From assembly GCA_963921795.1 (NCBI GenBank), contig OY997653.1, positions 5,263,104-5,327,103 on the forward strand: 64,000 nucleotides of DNA, written 5' to 3'. The notes beneath the pieces were generated by a model. The model was not told the origin of the DNA. It saw only the letters and a list, made by a program, of their open reading frames with translations, and made no database searches. Every line of letters starts with the position of its first letter. Position 1 is the first letter of the stretch. The translations under genes were made by a program, and so were the position numbers. The DNA comes from Nannobrachium achirus (lineage: Eukaryota; Chordata; Actinopteri; Myctophiformes; Myctophidae). Shown one piece after another: positions 55,972-64,000 of this stretch.

Positions 55972-58115
55972 GATACATAGATATAGATAATGCTATTTCC
56001 CCCACATAGGCTAATATGATTTGTAGGCCAGGGGTCTTCAAACTTTTTCAGGCCAAGGACCCCTTAGTTGAGAGAGAGATGAAGCAGGGACCCCCACAAC
56101 CTCTTCATAGATTCCATATAGTTTCATCATTTAACAGCACAATCATCAGTGTATTTTGGATTCATGTCAATTTGTGTTTTCAGATATTTAACCACTTGAA
56201 CTGTCAATACTTAATAAACTTGACCTTTCACTCTGTACTTAGTTTGCTCTTTTTCCCCCTCTACACAAAACCTCTTAGCTGAAAACAGCCAATCTACAAG
56301 CTCACAAGCTTGTAGATCTGCTATTTTTGGCTAAAGTTCTCAGAATATGGACGCTAGGGTTCAAGTGGTCAATATAAAAAAGGAGAAAAAAAGTATCTAC
56401 CACACAAAGATTTGGATGACCCACTGTAGTAACTCTGAGGACCCCCTAGGGGTCCCGGACCCCCTGTTGAAGACCCTTGTTGTAATGGCTCGGACATTTT
56501 GTCTAGATTGATCGTGTGGAAGAACGACGGTCGCATTGTCAGGACAACATCGAGAGGGCAGAGTTCAGGAACCGTCGCCAGCAGCTGTCTGATCGGGAAA
56601 GGTGAGAGATGACTAATAGCACCAAACGTTGGTTGTTTAGTGAATATTTACTATTGTATGCTACCACCTATAACCTAGAGGTGGGCCTAGCTGATCTCGT
56701 GGCTTGGCCAGAATCTGGTTGAAAACGCTGATGATGGCAGGTCCTTCTGAGTGAATGTTCTGTTTATGAGGTTTCCCACGTTCATGAAATTCCTGGAAAT
56801 ATTTTGAAATTAGAAAAATATTTTTCCAGTACTTAAGTTTTGGAATTTATCAAGGGTCCTAGAAGGTCCTGGAAAGAATAGCTATGCATTGTCTTTGGTT
56901 ATTGATTTTGTTAATACCTCTGAAATGACAAATTAAACATGGGCCAAATTGTCAAATATTAGAGGCAGAAATTGTGAAGAAAATAGCAGATCTACATGAA
57001 AATAGCAGATATACATGCTCACAACGCCTCGCGTTGCGAGGCATTGTGAGCATGTAGATCGGCTATTTTCACAATAGAACCGTGTTATACAAAATTCCTC
57101 AACTCTTTGTGCTCGTCAGGGTGCCGGGGTCCCCAGTTAAAATATTATTATTTCGGGGGTCACGGCCTGAAAAGGTTGAGAACCACTGACATACACTACC
57201 TGTGTTTAGTTGGACATTGCGCATAGGAGTAAGCGACCTGTTATTGAGCTGAATTATTGTTATATAGTCCTGGAAATTGGGTTAAATATTCTGGAAAAGT
57301 TTGGGAAATTAATTGGTAAAAATGTGTGGGAACCCTGATTTATCCTCCACAGACAAGAGCTTGAAGATGAAATGGCGATCATGCAGGAGAGAGTGCAGAA
57401 GCTAGGTGAGCTGACATTAAAACAACCCTTTGCATATCAAGATCCACTGTTTATTCCGCATTTGAGCCACGGACCACCATATGATTATTTGGAATATTTT
57501 GTTATAGTTGGATACGATATTGTCCACAATTCCATGCTGTATTGACGTTGTACCATAGCAGAGCAACGTAAACTGCCCCAGGCAGTTTACGTTGCTTGAT
57601 TCACTATTTAGATATTTGATATTCATTTTATCTGACACGCCCCTTTCTTATACAAACCCTTTGTAAACAAACAACCCATCGAAAACAGCTGTCCTTGGTT
57701 ATGGTGACTGATATTGTCCTTCTAATGCGTGGGGGGGTCGGCCTCCTCATGCATAAAATGTACAGTATATCAAAATATCTAAAATACTGAATAAAGCAAC
57801 TTAAAACTGCCTGGGGTGCTCACAAAAGCCTGAGTAGCCTGGAAAGTTGTTAAAATGACCCCAAACACATTTGAAAAATTAAGTTAAAAAAAGAAAGAAA
57901 GTGAAATATCCCTTCAAGAACTCAGAAGCACAACAACAGTCACACAATTCATATGAAATAAAATGGGTTTTCCTTCATTTCTTTTCTCATTAGATAAGGA
58001 ACTTGACATTTTGCGGGGAGAGAACCGGAGGAACATGGTGCTGTCGGTTGCTCTACTGGCTCTGTCTGCTGTTCTGTACTACGTCTTCCTCTACAACGAA
58101 GAAGACCTCTCATGA
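55125..58115 (+). CDS. ccdc167: CCDC167-like small tail-anchored coiled-coil protein (4 exons)
   Basis: Join: 55125-55175, 56507-56601, 57353-57405, 57994-58115; 321 nt, 106 residues plus TGA, all phases consistent and all introns GT-AG. It begins MTKSKDKRREKISLASE, has a charged coiled coil (about residues 18-80), then KELDILRGENRRNM, and a single hydrophobic segment at about 81-100 (MVLSVALLALSAVLYYVFLY) with a short tail NEEDLS. The N-terminal MTK-K, the LR-ENR-NM block and the terminal membrane helix match vertebrate CCDC167 (97 residues in human, from memory). The family is a single-pass membrane protein of poorly defined function. It is divergent from KIF25. Both middle exons have DNA transposons ending within 13-28 bp of their acceptors. 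Confidence 0.85.
55176..55906. other. CCDC167 intron 1, first part; nothing recognised
   Basis: AT-rich. A partial inverted pair ATTTTGGGA/TCCCAAAAT lies near 55411-55440. Confidence 0.4.
55907..55968. repeat. (CTGT)n(CTAT)n microsatellite
   Basis: Tetranucleotide array in CCDC167 intron 1. Confidence 0.95.
56029..56479. mobile_element. hAT-type element (CAGGGGTCTTCAA family), 451 bp
   Basis: Same family as 34291-34732. Flanks share TTGTA only. Short hairpin 56280-56327. Ends 27 bp before the CCDC167 exon 2 acceptor. Confidence 0.75.
56507..56601 (+). CDS. ccdc167: CCDC167-like exon 2
   Basis: Acceptor TTTTGTCTAG; encodes IDRVEERRSHCQDNIERAEF and further Arg/Gln-rich coiled coil. Ends mid-codon at donor GTGAGA. 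Confidence 0.82.
56767..57337. mobile_element. Composite hAT, inverted sister of 26082-26622
   Basis: Outer end GTGTGGGAACCCTG at 57337; inner element ends GGTTGAGAACCACTG at 57188. Hairpin 56971-57075 has a tandemly repeated left arm. Ends 15 bp before CCDC167 exon 3. Confidence 0.7.
57353..57405 (+). CDS. ccdc167: CCDC167-like exon 3
   Basis: Acceptor TCCTCCACAG; encodes QELEDEMAIMQERVQKL and ends on one base of a split Asp codon at donor GTGAGC. Confidence 0.8.
57562..57596. repeat. Perfect 16-bp hairpin AGCAACGTAAACTGCC
   Basis: Loop CCA, in CCDC167 intron 3. Unrelated to the GATC-hairpin module. Confidence 0.85.
57994..58115 (+). CDS. ccdc167: CCDC167-like exon 4 (membrane anchor and stop)
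   Basis: Acceptor TTCTCATTAG; encodes the conserved LRGENRRNM block and the terminal hydrophobic helix, ending EEDLS-TGA. Confidence 0.88.
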
Positions 58116-58520
58116 TATCCCACCCACCCAGCGTCTAAAAGGAAGTAACTAACCCTAACCCTTGCTAGAGGCGAGGACAGAACTGGAGGGACGGTGCCTT
58201 ACACACAGGACGGTTCTTTCTGGTTGAAACCAAAGACTTGTTAGGCTGCTTCACGGACTGCAAAACCATCCAAGTTCACTGTGATGTGCTCAAACCACAG
58301 CAGTGACCTAACATGTACGACTCTTTAGTTGCACGCTGATATAAGGGGATATTACGACATAGAAATGATTAGCTCTGGTCTAGAGCGTCAGCTGCACTGA
58401 CGCTCTGACAGACTGCTGGCTAAAAGACTAGACCAGGATTTCTCAGCCCCTTCGACGGCTCAACTTCAGTCAAAATAAACTAAACTACTTCACTACTCAC
58501 CAAACCAAAGGTAGTTTTGC

Positions 58521-58777
58521 GTTGTTGAAAGTCTATTCTTCGTGGTGGGGAACCTCTCAGCACCCCACCCACTTTGTAAAATACATTATTGTTGTCATGA
58601 AATAAAACACACCCACCTCGAGCCACCCAGCGGCCACCGCAGACACAAGGGTTCACAACCCGGAAATAAGTGGCGGTCGTGTTGGATGCGTTTTATTTCA
58701 TGACAAAAATAATGTATTTTACAGTGTGGGTGGGGTGCTGAGAGGTTTCCCACCGTGGAGAATAGACTTTCAACAAC
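58521..58777. repeat. Inverted repeat of 257 bp in the CCDC167 3' region
   Basis: About 87-bp arms starting GTTGTTGAAAGTCTATTCT, loop 58609-58689. An AATAAA at 58601-58606, the first candidate poly(A) signal after the stop, lies in the left arm. Confidence 0.7.
58601..58606 (+). terminator. ccdc167: Candidate CCDC167 poly(A) signal
   Basis: AATAAA 486 bp after the stop codon; no GT-rich element checked. Confidence 0.4.
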
Positions 58778-58779
58778 GG

Positions 58780-59890
58780 GAGCAGATCAATTTTCACCTT
58801 TCCCTATTAGCTAAGCAGATTAATGGGTCATTTCATCAGAATCGTTCACTTTGTGATACAAGCGTGGAACTTGGTACATATACTCTTCAAATCCCTCTCT
58901 TTTCAAAAATAGTGCTGGCCACGCAAAATTCCAATATGGTGGCCCCCGAAATCCAAGATGTCTGTCCAAAAATCATGTTTTTCCTTTATAACTCGAGTTG
59001 CATTCATTTTAAGACCCATATATGTATTGAGGTTGAATATAAAGATGGATATTGCGGATGTTTTGGTACCAAGTACATGTCTATATCTATTACGGTTCTT
59101 GAGATACAGCATATAGTAGGAGCAGATTAATGGCAAATTTCATATGAATCGTTCACTTTGATGCAAGCATGAAATTTAGCGCAAATACTCTCTAAGGGCC
59201 ACTCTTATAGAAAAAGGCGCTGGCCACTCAAAATTCCAAGATGGTGACCTTTTTTTCAAAATGGAAGCCACCTTTTCAGAGGAGATCTTGATATAATAAG
59301 AATAAGAATCGTTCACTTTGTGATACAAGGATGACATTTGGCACATTTACTCTGTAAGGGCCACTCTTATGGAAAAAGGTGCTGGCCACGCAAAATTCCA
59401 ATATGGCGGCCCCCGAAATCCAAGATGTCTTTCCAAAAATATTGTTTTTCCTTTATAACTCGAGTTGCATTCATTTTAAGACACATATATGTATTGAAGT
59501 TGAATATAAAGATGGATATTGCGGATGTTTTGGTACCGAGTACATGTCTGTATCTATTACGGTTCTTGATATACAGCATATAGTCGGAGCAGATTAAAGG
59601 CAAATTTTGAAAAAGGAACAAATGATTCAGTGGCCAGTGCCTTTTTTCATAAGAGTGGCCCTTACAGAGTAAATGTGCCAAATGTCATCCTTGTATCACA
59701 AAGTGAACGATTCTTATTCTTATTATATCAAGATCTCCTCTGAGAAGGTGGCTTCCATTTTGAAAAAAAAGGTCACCATCTTGGAATTTTGAGTTGCCAG
59801 CGCCTTTTTCTATAAGAGTGGCCCTTAGAGAGTATTTGTACCAAATTTCATGCTTGCATTACAAATGAACGATTTGTATGGAATTAGCCA
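58780..59890. repeat. Tandem plus inverted repeat cluster
   Basis: Units beginning AATCGTTCACTTTGTGATAC occur directly at 58840 and 59308 and inverted near 59690-59715, sharing CAAGATGTC and AACTCGAGTTGCATTC blocks. No coding meaning. Confidence 0.65.
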
Positions 59891-60473
59891 TTAATCTGCT
59901 CTGAGTATATGCTGTGCACGCATTTGCAAATCTCAATGCAAAAGAAGAACCTTTTAGAATTACTTTTTATACGCACGTTTGTCTTATCACAGCGTCTGTT
60001 CTGTCTAGACAATACTATGACATTAGCCATGGCCAGAAAGTGATTCTTACGTGATGAATGTATGTAAGTACTGTAATAGGGGTGTAATGATTTACAACAT
60101 TTTAACAGCGATATGATGCGCATCACGATACATTGTTGAATATGCGATACATTGATGATATTGGTTAATTCATGGGCGATAGATACGATTTAATGATTTA
60201 ATACAATAAATTAAATGTATTAGTATTGATACATTGATTGGAATTAGAATCGATTATTTGCATTGCAAAGCGATTAGATGCAAAGTCAATCGATACAACA
60301 TTTTGCCGTTTGCATAACAATATAGTAGAAGTAGATGGTTGCAAATTAAAATTGATTCTTCGATGCAGTTACTATATGGTTATTGGTTACACCTTTATAC
60401 TGTATACGTATTACGTACTGTATGACATTTCTCATTAATTTGTCAATGTAGTGTCTGTTGTGCCAATTATAAT

Positions 60474-60511
60474 AATCGAAAAGCAAAGCTAATTAGCTTT
60501 GCTTTTCGATT
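60474..60511. repeat. Perfect 38-bp palindrome
   Basis: Arm AATCGAAAAGCAAAGCTAA without loop. Confidence 0.88.
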
Positions 60512-60834
60512 CACCAAATGTCATTGTATGTGCTTAGTTTTACGATGGAAATGAAGTCATACTTTGTCAAAGGTGATGATGCCAAACATGGCTTTTATAC
60601 AGGTCTGTGATTGTGATTTGTAATTTACCTGCCAAAGCCTAACTAGAGATAAACTGATCAAAATTTTTAATGCACGTCAATGATTTTGGTATTTAAATGC
60701 CGTTTCTAAGCATTCTGTCTGTTCTTTGTATGTGTCGTTACAACACATGGGCAGGAGGAAACGATAAAGAATGTATTTGGATGCTTAGTTTTTCAGTGTA
60801 GCAATTTGTCTCCCATTTGAGGCCCAAATTGTTA

Positions 60835-61080
60835 CTGTAACCTTTTCATAGATTCCATATAGTTTCATTGTTTGACAGCAGTCATCAGTGTATTTTGGAT
60901 TCATGTCAATTCGTGTTTTCAGATATTTAACCACCTGAACCATCAATACTTAATAAACTTGACCTTTTACTATGTACTTAGTCTGCTCTTTTTCCCCTCT
61001 ACACCAAACCTCTTTGCCGTTAGTGAGCTTGTAGTTCTCAGAATATGGACAATAGGGTTCAAATGGTTACAACAATAGGA
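60835..61080. mobile_element. Fragment of the CAGGGGTCTTCAAC hAT family
   Basis: Shares TTCATAGATTCCATATAG and AGATATTTAACCAC blocks with 34350 and 56110. Hairpin reduced to GTGAGCTTGTAG. Confidence 0.6.
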
Positions 61081-61290
61081 GTAACCCAGTTCCACTTTAA
61101 TACTGTGCTGGCATTAGTTGGTCAACAGGGGGAGCTCTAAGAACATGATAGTGTAAGGGCAGGGGTGTTCTCTGTTCATATAAAAACTAATGGAAACCCA
61201 GTGAAAATATTGAGCTGCCCCCTGTTTTTTTCTGAAATTGTTTTAATTGTCTCATGGCTCACATTCCTTCTTCAACTTACAACATTTTAA

Positions 61291-61592
61291 AGGGGCCACA
61301 CCATGCTTTTAAAAATATATATTTTATATAAATATTGGTCCATAATACGGTTTTATACAGGTTTTAGCCTAAACAACCACTCAGATATTGAAATGTCATG
61401 TTCTGTCTGTCTCTAATTCCAAGCCGTTTCAGATGCAATACCAAAATACCCTTTGTTGGCAACGGGCGCTGTCTTTGGGCTAAAAAAAACAAGGCTTAGA
61501 GTTAATTAATTGTATTTTTTTGGGTAGAAAAATACACTGAATAATAAAATACATGAAACCTTTTTTTTTCTTTTTTTTATGGTTCGGCCCCT
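61291..61592. mobile_element. TTAA-flanked MITE (AGGGGCC family), 302 bp
   Basis: Sister of 25392-25579 (shared TTTTATATAAATATTGGTCC); TTAA at 61287-61290 and 61593-61596. Confidence 0.75.
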
Positions 61593-61740
61593 TTAAGTGA
61601 ATGTAATTGGAGAATAGCTTGCTCTGTCTCTCTGGTGGACCCAGCAACTGTTTGCTAACGTTTAATGTGTGGGATTTAAGAATTTCACCCTCACATGCCA
61701 GTCTGTTGCTGTTCCAAACTGAAAGAAGTTCTGTTGGTTT

Positions 61741-61742
<2 letters not shown>

Positions 61743-61812
<70 letters not shown>
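61743..61812. repeat. (CA)n microsatellite
   Basis: About 35 units. Confidence 0.96.
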
Positions 61813-61813
<1 letters not shown>

Positions 61814-61925
61814 TACAATGTGGATTTTTAAAAGTTCATGAAAGTAACTTGTGTGTCATAGGATGCGTTGGTCAGATTTGCTGGTGCATGTTGAACCACT
61901 TCAGCCTTTCTATACTGTGTAAACC

Positions 61926-62290
61926 AGGGGTCTTCAACGTGTTCAGGCCAAGGACCCCTTAGCTGAGAGAGAGATGAAGCAGGGACCCCCAGATTCCGTA
62001 TAGTTTCATCAACCAAATGGACCGTGAGTTAAAGGGATCCCTGGCTAATACGACAAATATGCCTTAATACATTATAATTATCCTCTATATGCAATGTAAA
62101 ATTAAAAACACCTTAAATATGTTATTTCCTCTAGATAGCTAATCTTTCACTCAATAGGGGAAATGCCTGTCGCAAGTTGATGATGTCATAAAACCATGTG
62201 TGGTCTATCTCTATGGAATTTATGGCATGCATGTGAAAATAAAAAATAAACGTAATACTTCCTATGGTTAATATGAGCATCACATCAATA
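61926..62290. mobile_element. hAT left-end fragment followed by half a TTAA MITE
   Basis: CAGGGGTCTTCAACGTG at 61926; the GGATCCCTGGCTAATACG MITE starts at 62031 after TTAA and loses its right half near 62290. Confidence 0.65.
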
Positions 62291-63005
62291 TTTCAAACTG
62301 AAAATTACCCTAGCTGTCAAACATTTTTCCCACATTTTTGCGACGGACATGGGAGCTCAATTTGTTATTTAACCTTCATAGTTGACAAAACCACTGAGAA
62401 ACGGACCTTTGCTCTCGTGGTCACGGAAGTATCGGATTCGCCCCAACTGGCTTCGCTCAGTCTGGCTCCACGTAGCCCACATCTTTGAGCGATCGTGACC
62501 TGGCTGGAGCTGCCAACAAAACCCCTTGCTCCCACCTCCACCAGGTAAATCAGTGTCATACATATTCTGAATAAAACCTGGAGACTTGGCATTCAGTAAT
62601 TGAGTCTTATAATCAAAATAAGAAGATTATAACGGTGTGTAAAAAAGAAAGTCTAAAATTTGCCACGGACAAAGACAAGTCTGTGTAGCCTACGGCCATG
62701 TTGATGAGGCCACAGCATAAGGATGCTAGGGTTCAAGTTTAACGAGTTCTGGGACACTTTACGTATGGGTGGGTTGGGTATGCAATAAAGATAATGGGAT
62801 TAATAGCCAATGAATAAATAATCTTTGTATTCGCTCCGTCCCACACATTCTCTTTCACATAATGCAGTTCACGCCCCCACACTGTTTAACTCATGTTTAA
62901 AGAAACCTTGTCAACAAAGCCGCTGTGCTGCCCCTTCAGTGGTGGGGGCGGAGAGAATAGACTGAAAGGGAGCAGCTATTAGTAACTGACTATATGTCTG
63001 TCCAC
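62291..63005. other. Intergenic; no gene supported
   Basis: Minus strand near 62400-62540 has a VEVGARGF-like word seen in retroelement relics, too weak to call. Confidence 0.35.
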
Positions 63006-63559
63006 TAGGGCATTCACCAAATATTCGAATATTCGAATATCAAAGTCACTATTCGACGTTGTTCACTGAAGTCAAATATTCGCTTATATTTTTTTTATTA
63101 TTTATTTATTTTTTCTCGTTAAAAAATATACATTGTTTATAAAGCTTGGCTAGATAGGAAGTCATAAGAATGAGTTGTCAATGCCCCTGGTGGATGAATT
63201 TCTTAATGCTCTATACCAGGGGTTCTCAAACCTTTTTAGGCCGTGACCCCCAAAATAAACATATTTGAACTGGGGACCCCCACCCTGACAAGCACTTGGA
63301 ATTGTAGATATTACATTTAATGTGACTCTGTTCCGCAGATAACTATTGTGAAAATAGCAGATCTACAACATGCTCACAACGCCTCGCAACGTGAGGCGTT
63401 GTGAGCATGTATATCGGCTATTTTCACAATGTTCGCCTCTTGCTTACTTAATATTTGACAGTTTGGCCAGTTTGTCCAGTCCTGTTGAATATTCAACTAT
63501 TCGAATACTTTGAAGTCGAATAATTCGAATACTAAAAATCACTATGCGTGAATGCCCTA
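63006..63559. mobile_element. hAT-type element (TAGGGCATTCAC family) with nested hAT, 554 bp
   Basis: Flanks CTGTCCAC and CTGCCCAC (7/8). ATTCGAAT-rich ends. A nested CAGGGGTTCTCAAACC element begins at 63217 with hairpin 63344-63430. Confidence 0.87.
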
Positions 63560-63659
63560 CTGCCCACCACAACGGAGGTTGTGGGTTTGAATCCACAGGG
63601 GCGTCACAAAGGGGGGAAAAGTGGGACTGAGTTACTAGGGCCCAAAGTGGAGGGGCCTT

Positions 63660-63910
63660 CATTATTTTATACTTTAGCTATTGAAAAATAGCAGATATAC
63701 AAGCTCACAGCGCGGCACTCGATCTGCTATTTTTTAAAAGTCGTGAAAGTTTGTGCAATTCTTTGAATATGTGTATTTTTTAAGCGTTCATTTGAAACTC
63801 AAGATTTGCTTCTGGGGGGGTCCCTGGAACTAGATATTTTGAGATGGAGTTCCGTGGCCAAATACATATCATTTTGGGGGACCATGAAAAAGTTTGAGCA
63901 CCTCTGACAT
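63660..63910. mobile_element. hAT-like remnant with hairpin
   Basis: Hairpin remnant 63682-63735; parallels 33729-33905, ending TTTGAGCACCTCTGACATAG. Confidence 0.55.
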
Positions 63911-64000
63911 AGAAACACAGGTTTTTCTAAAAACCTTGCAGATGTTTAACAATCATTTAGCTCTTGAGAACGGGTCCATTTGGTTTCATTTTACTTTTCA

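Noticed and set aside
62365-62592. Retroelement-like minus-strand frame (VEVGARGF)
   Set aside because: One short motif only, no second domain or structure to support it.

Overview
This is a vertebrate nuclear window, almost certainly from a ray-finned fish. The reasons are intron-split genes with GT-AG borders, very long (CA/TG)n microsatellites, fish-type L2-like LINE tails ending in ATCTATCTATC-type repeats, a tRNA-derived SINE, many non-autonomous DNA transposons, and members of two families expanded in teleosts (a TRIM/PRY-SPRY gene and an AIG1/GIMAP-like GTPase). The species cannot be fixed from the sequence.

Four intact-looking protein genes are present. (1) Minus strand, 12018-13724: a two-exon AIG1/GIMAP-like GTPase of 530 residues. 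(2) Minus strand, 22905-54194: a 15-coding-exon kinesin-14 gene of 606 residues, best matched to KIF25; every join keeps phase and every intron has GT-AG ends. (3) Plus strand, 40797-42461: a single-coding-exon TRIM E3 ligase (RING, B-box, coiled coil, PRY-SPRY) with a likely untranslated first exon near 39160-39198. It lies antisense inside the 14.6-kb fourth intron of the kinesin gene. (4) Plus strand, 55125-58115: four exons of a 106-residue tail-anchored CCDC167 protein, head-to-head with KIF25 across about 930 bp. Broken pieces include a DHX9-like exon fragment (37485-37595), a BEL/Pao-type gag relic (45472-46448) and several LINE fragments.

The rest is dominated by DNA transposons. About a dozen hAT-type non-autonomous elements can be delimited to the base by 8-bp target-site duplications (TSDs), often 8/8 (22422-22899, 26655-27165, 29654-30039, 36554-36933, 37853-38355, 52313-52809, 54476-55018, 8950-9737). 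TTAA-flanked MITEs, a Harbinger-like TTA-flanked element, an 86-bp hairpin with a 9-bp duplication and an 891-bp near-palindrome also occur.

The most striking unexplained structure is a short hairpin module with the arm core GATCTACAAGCTCACAACGC. It is present about 27 times, mostly from 22 kb to the right end, inside elements with unrelated terminal repeats. Arm substitutions are mirrored between the two arms. One hAT carrying this module landed exactly on the KIF25 stop codon, and another sits in the shared KIF25/CCDC167 promoter region. A second dispersed repeat family scatters perfect SRF-type CArG boxes (CCATATATGG).
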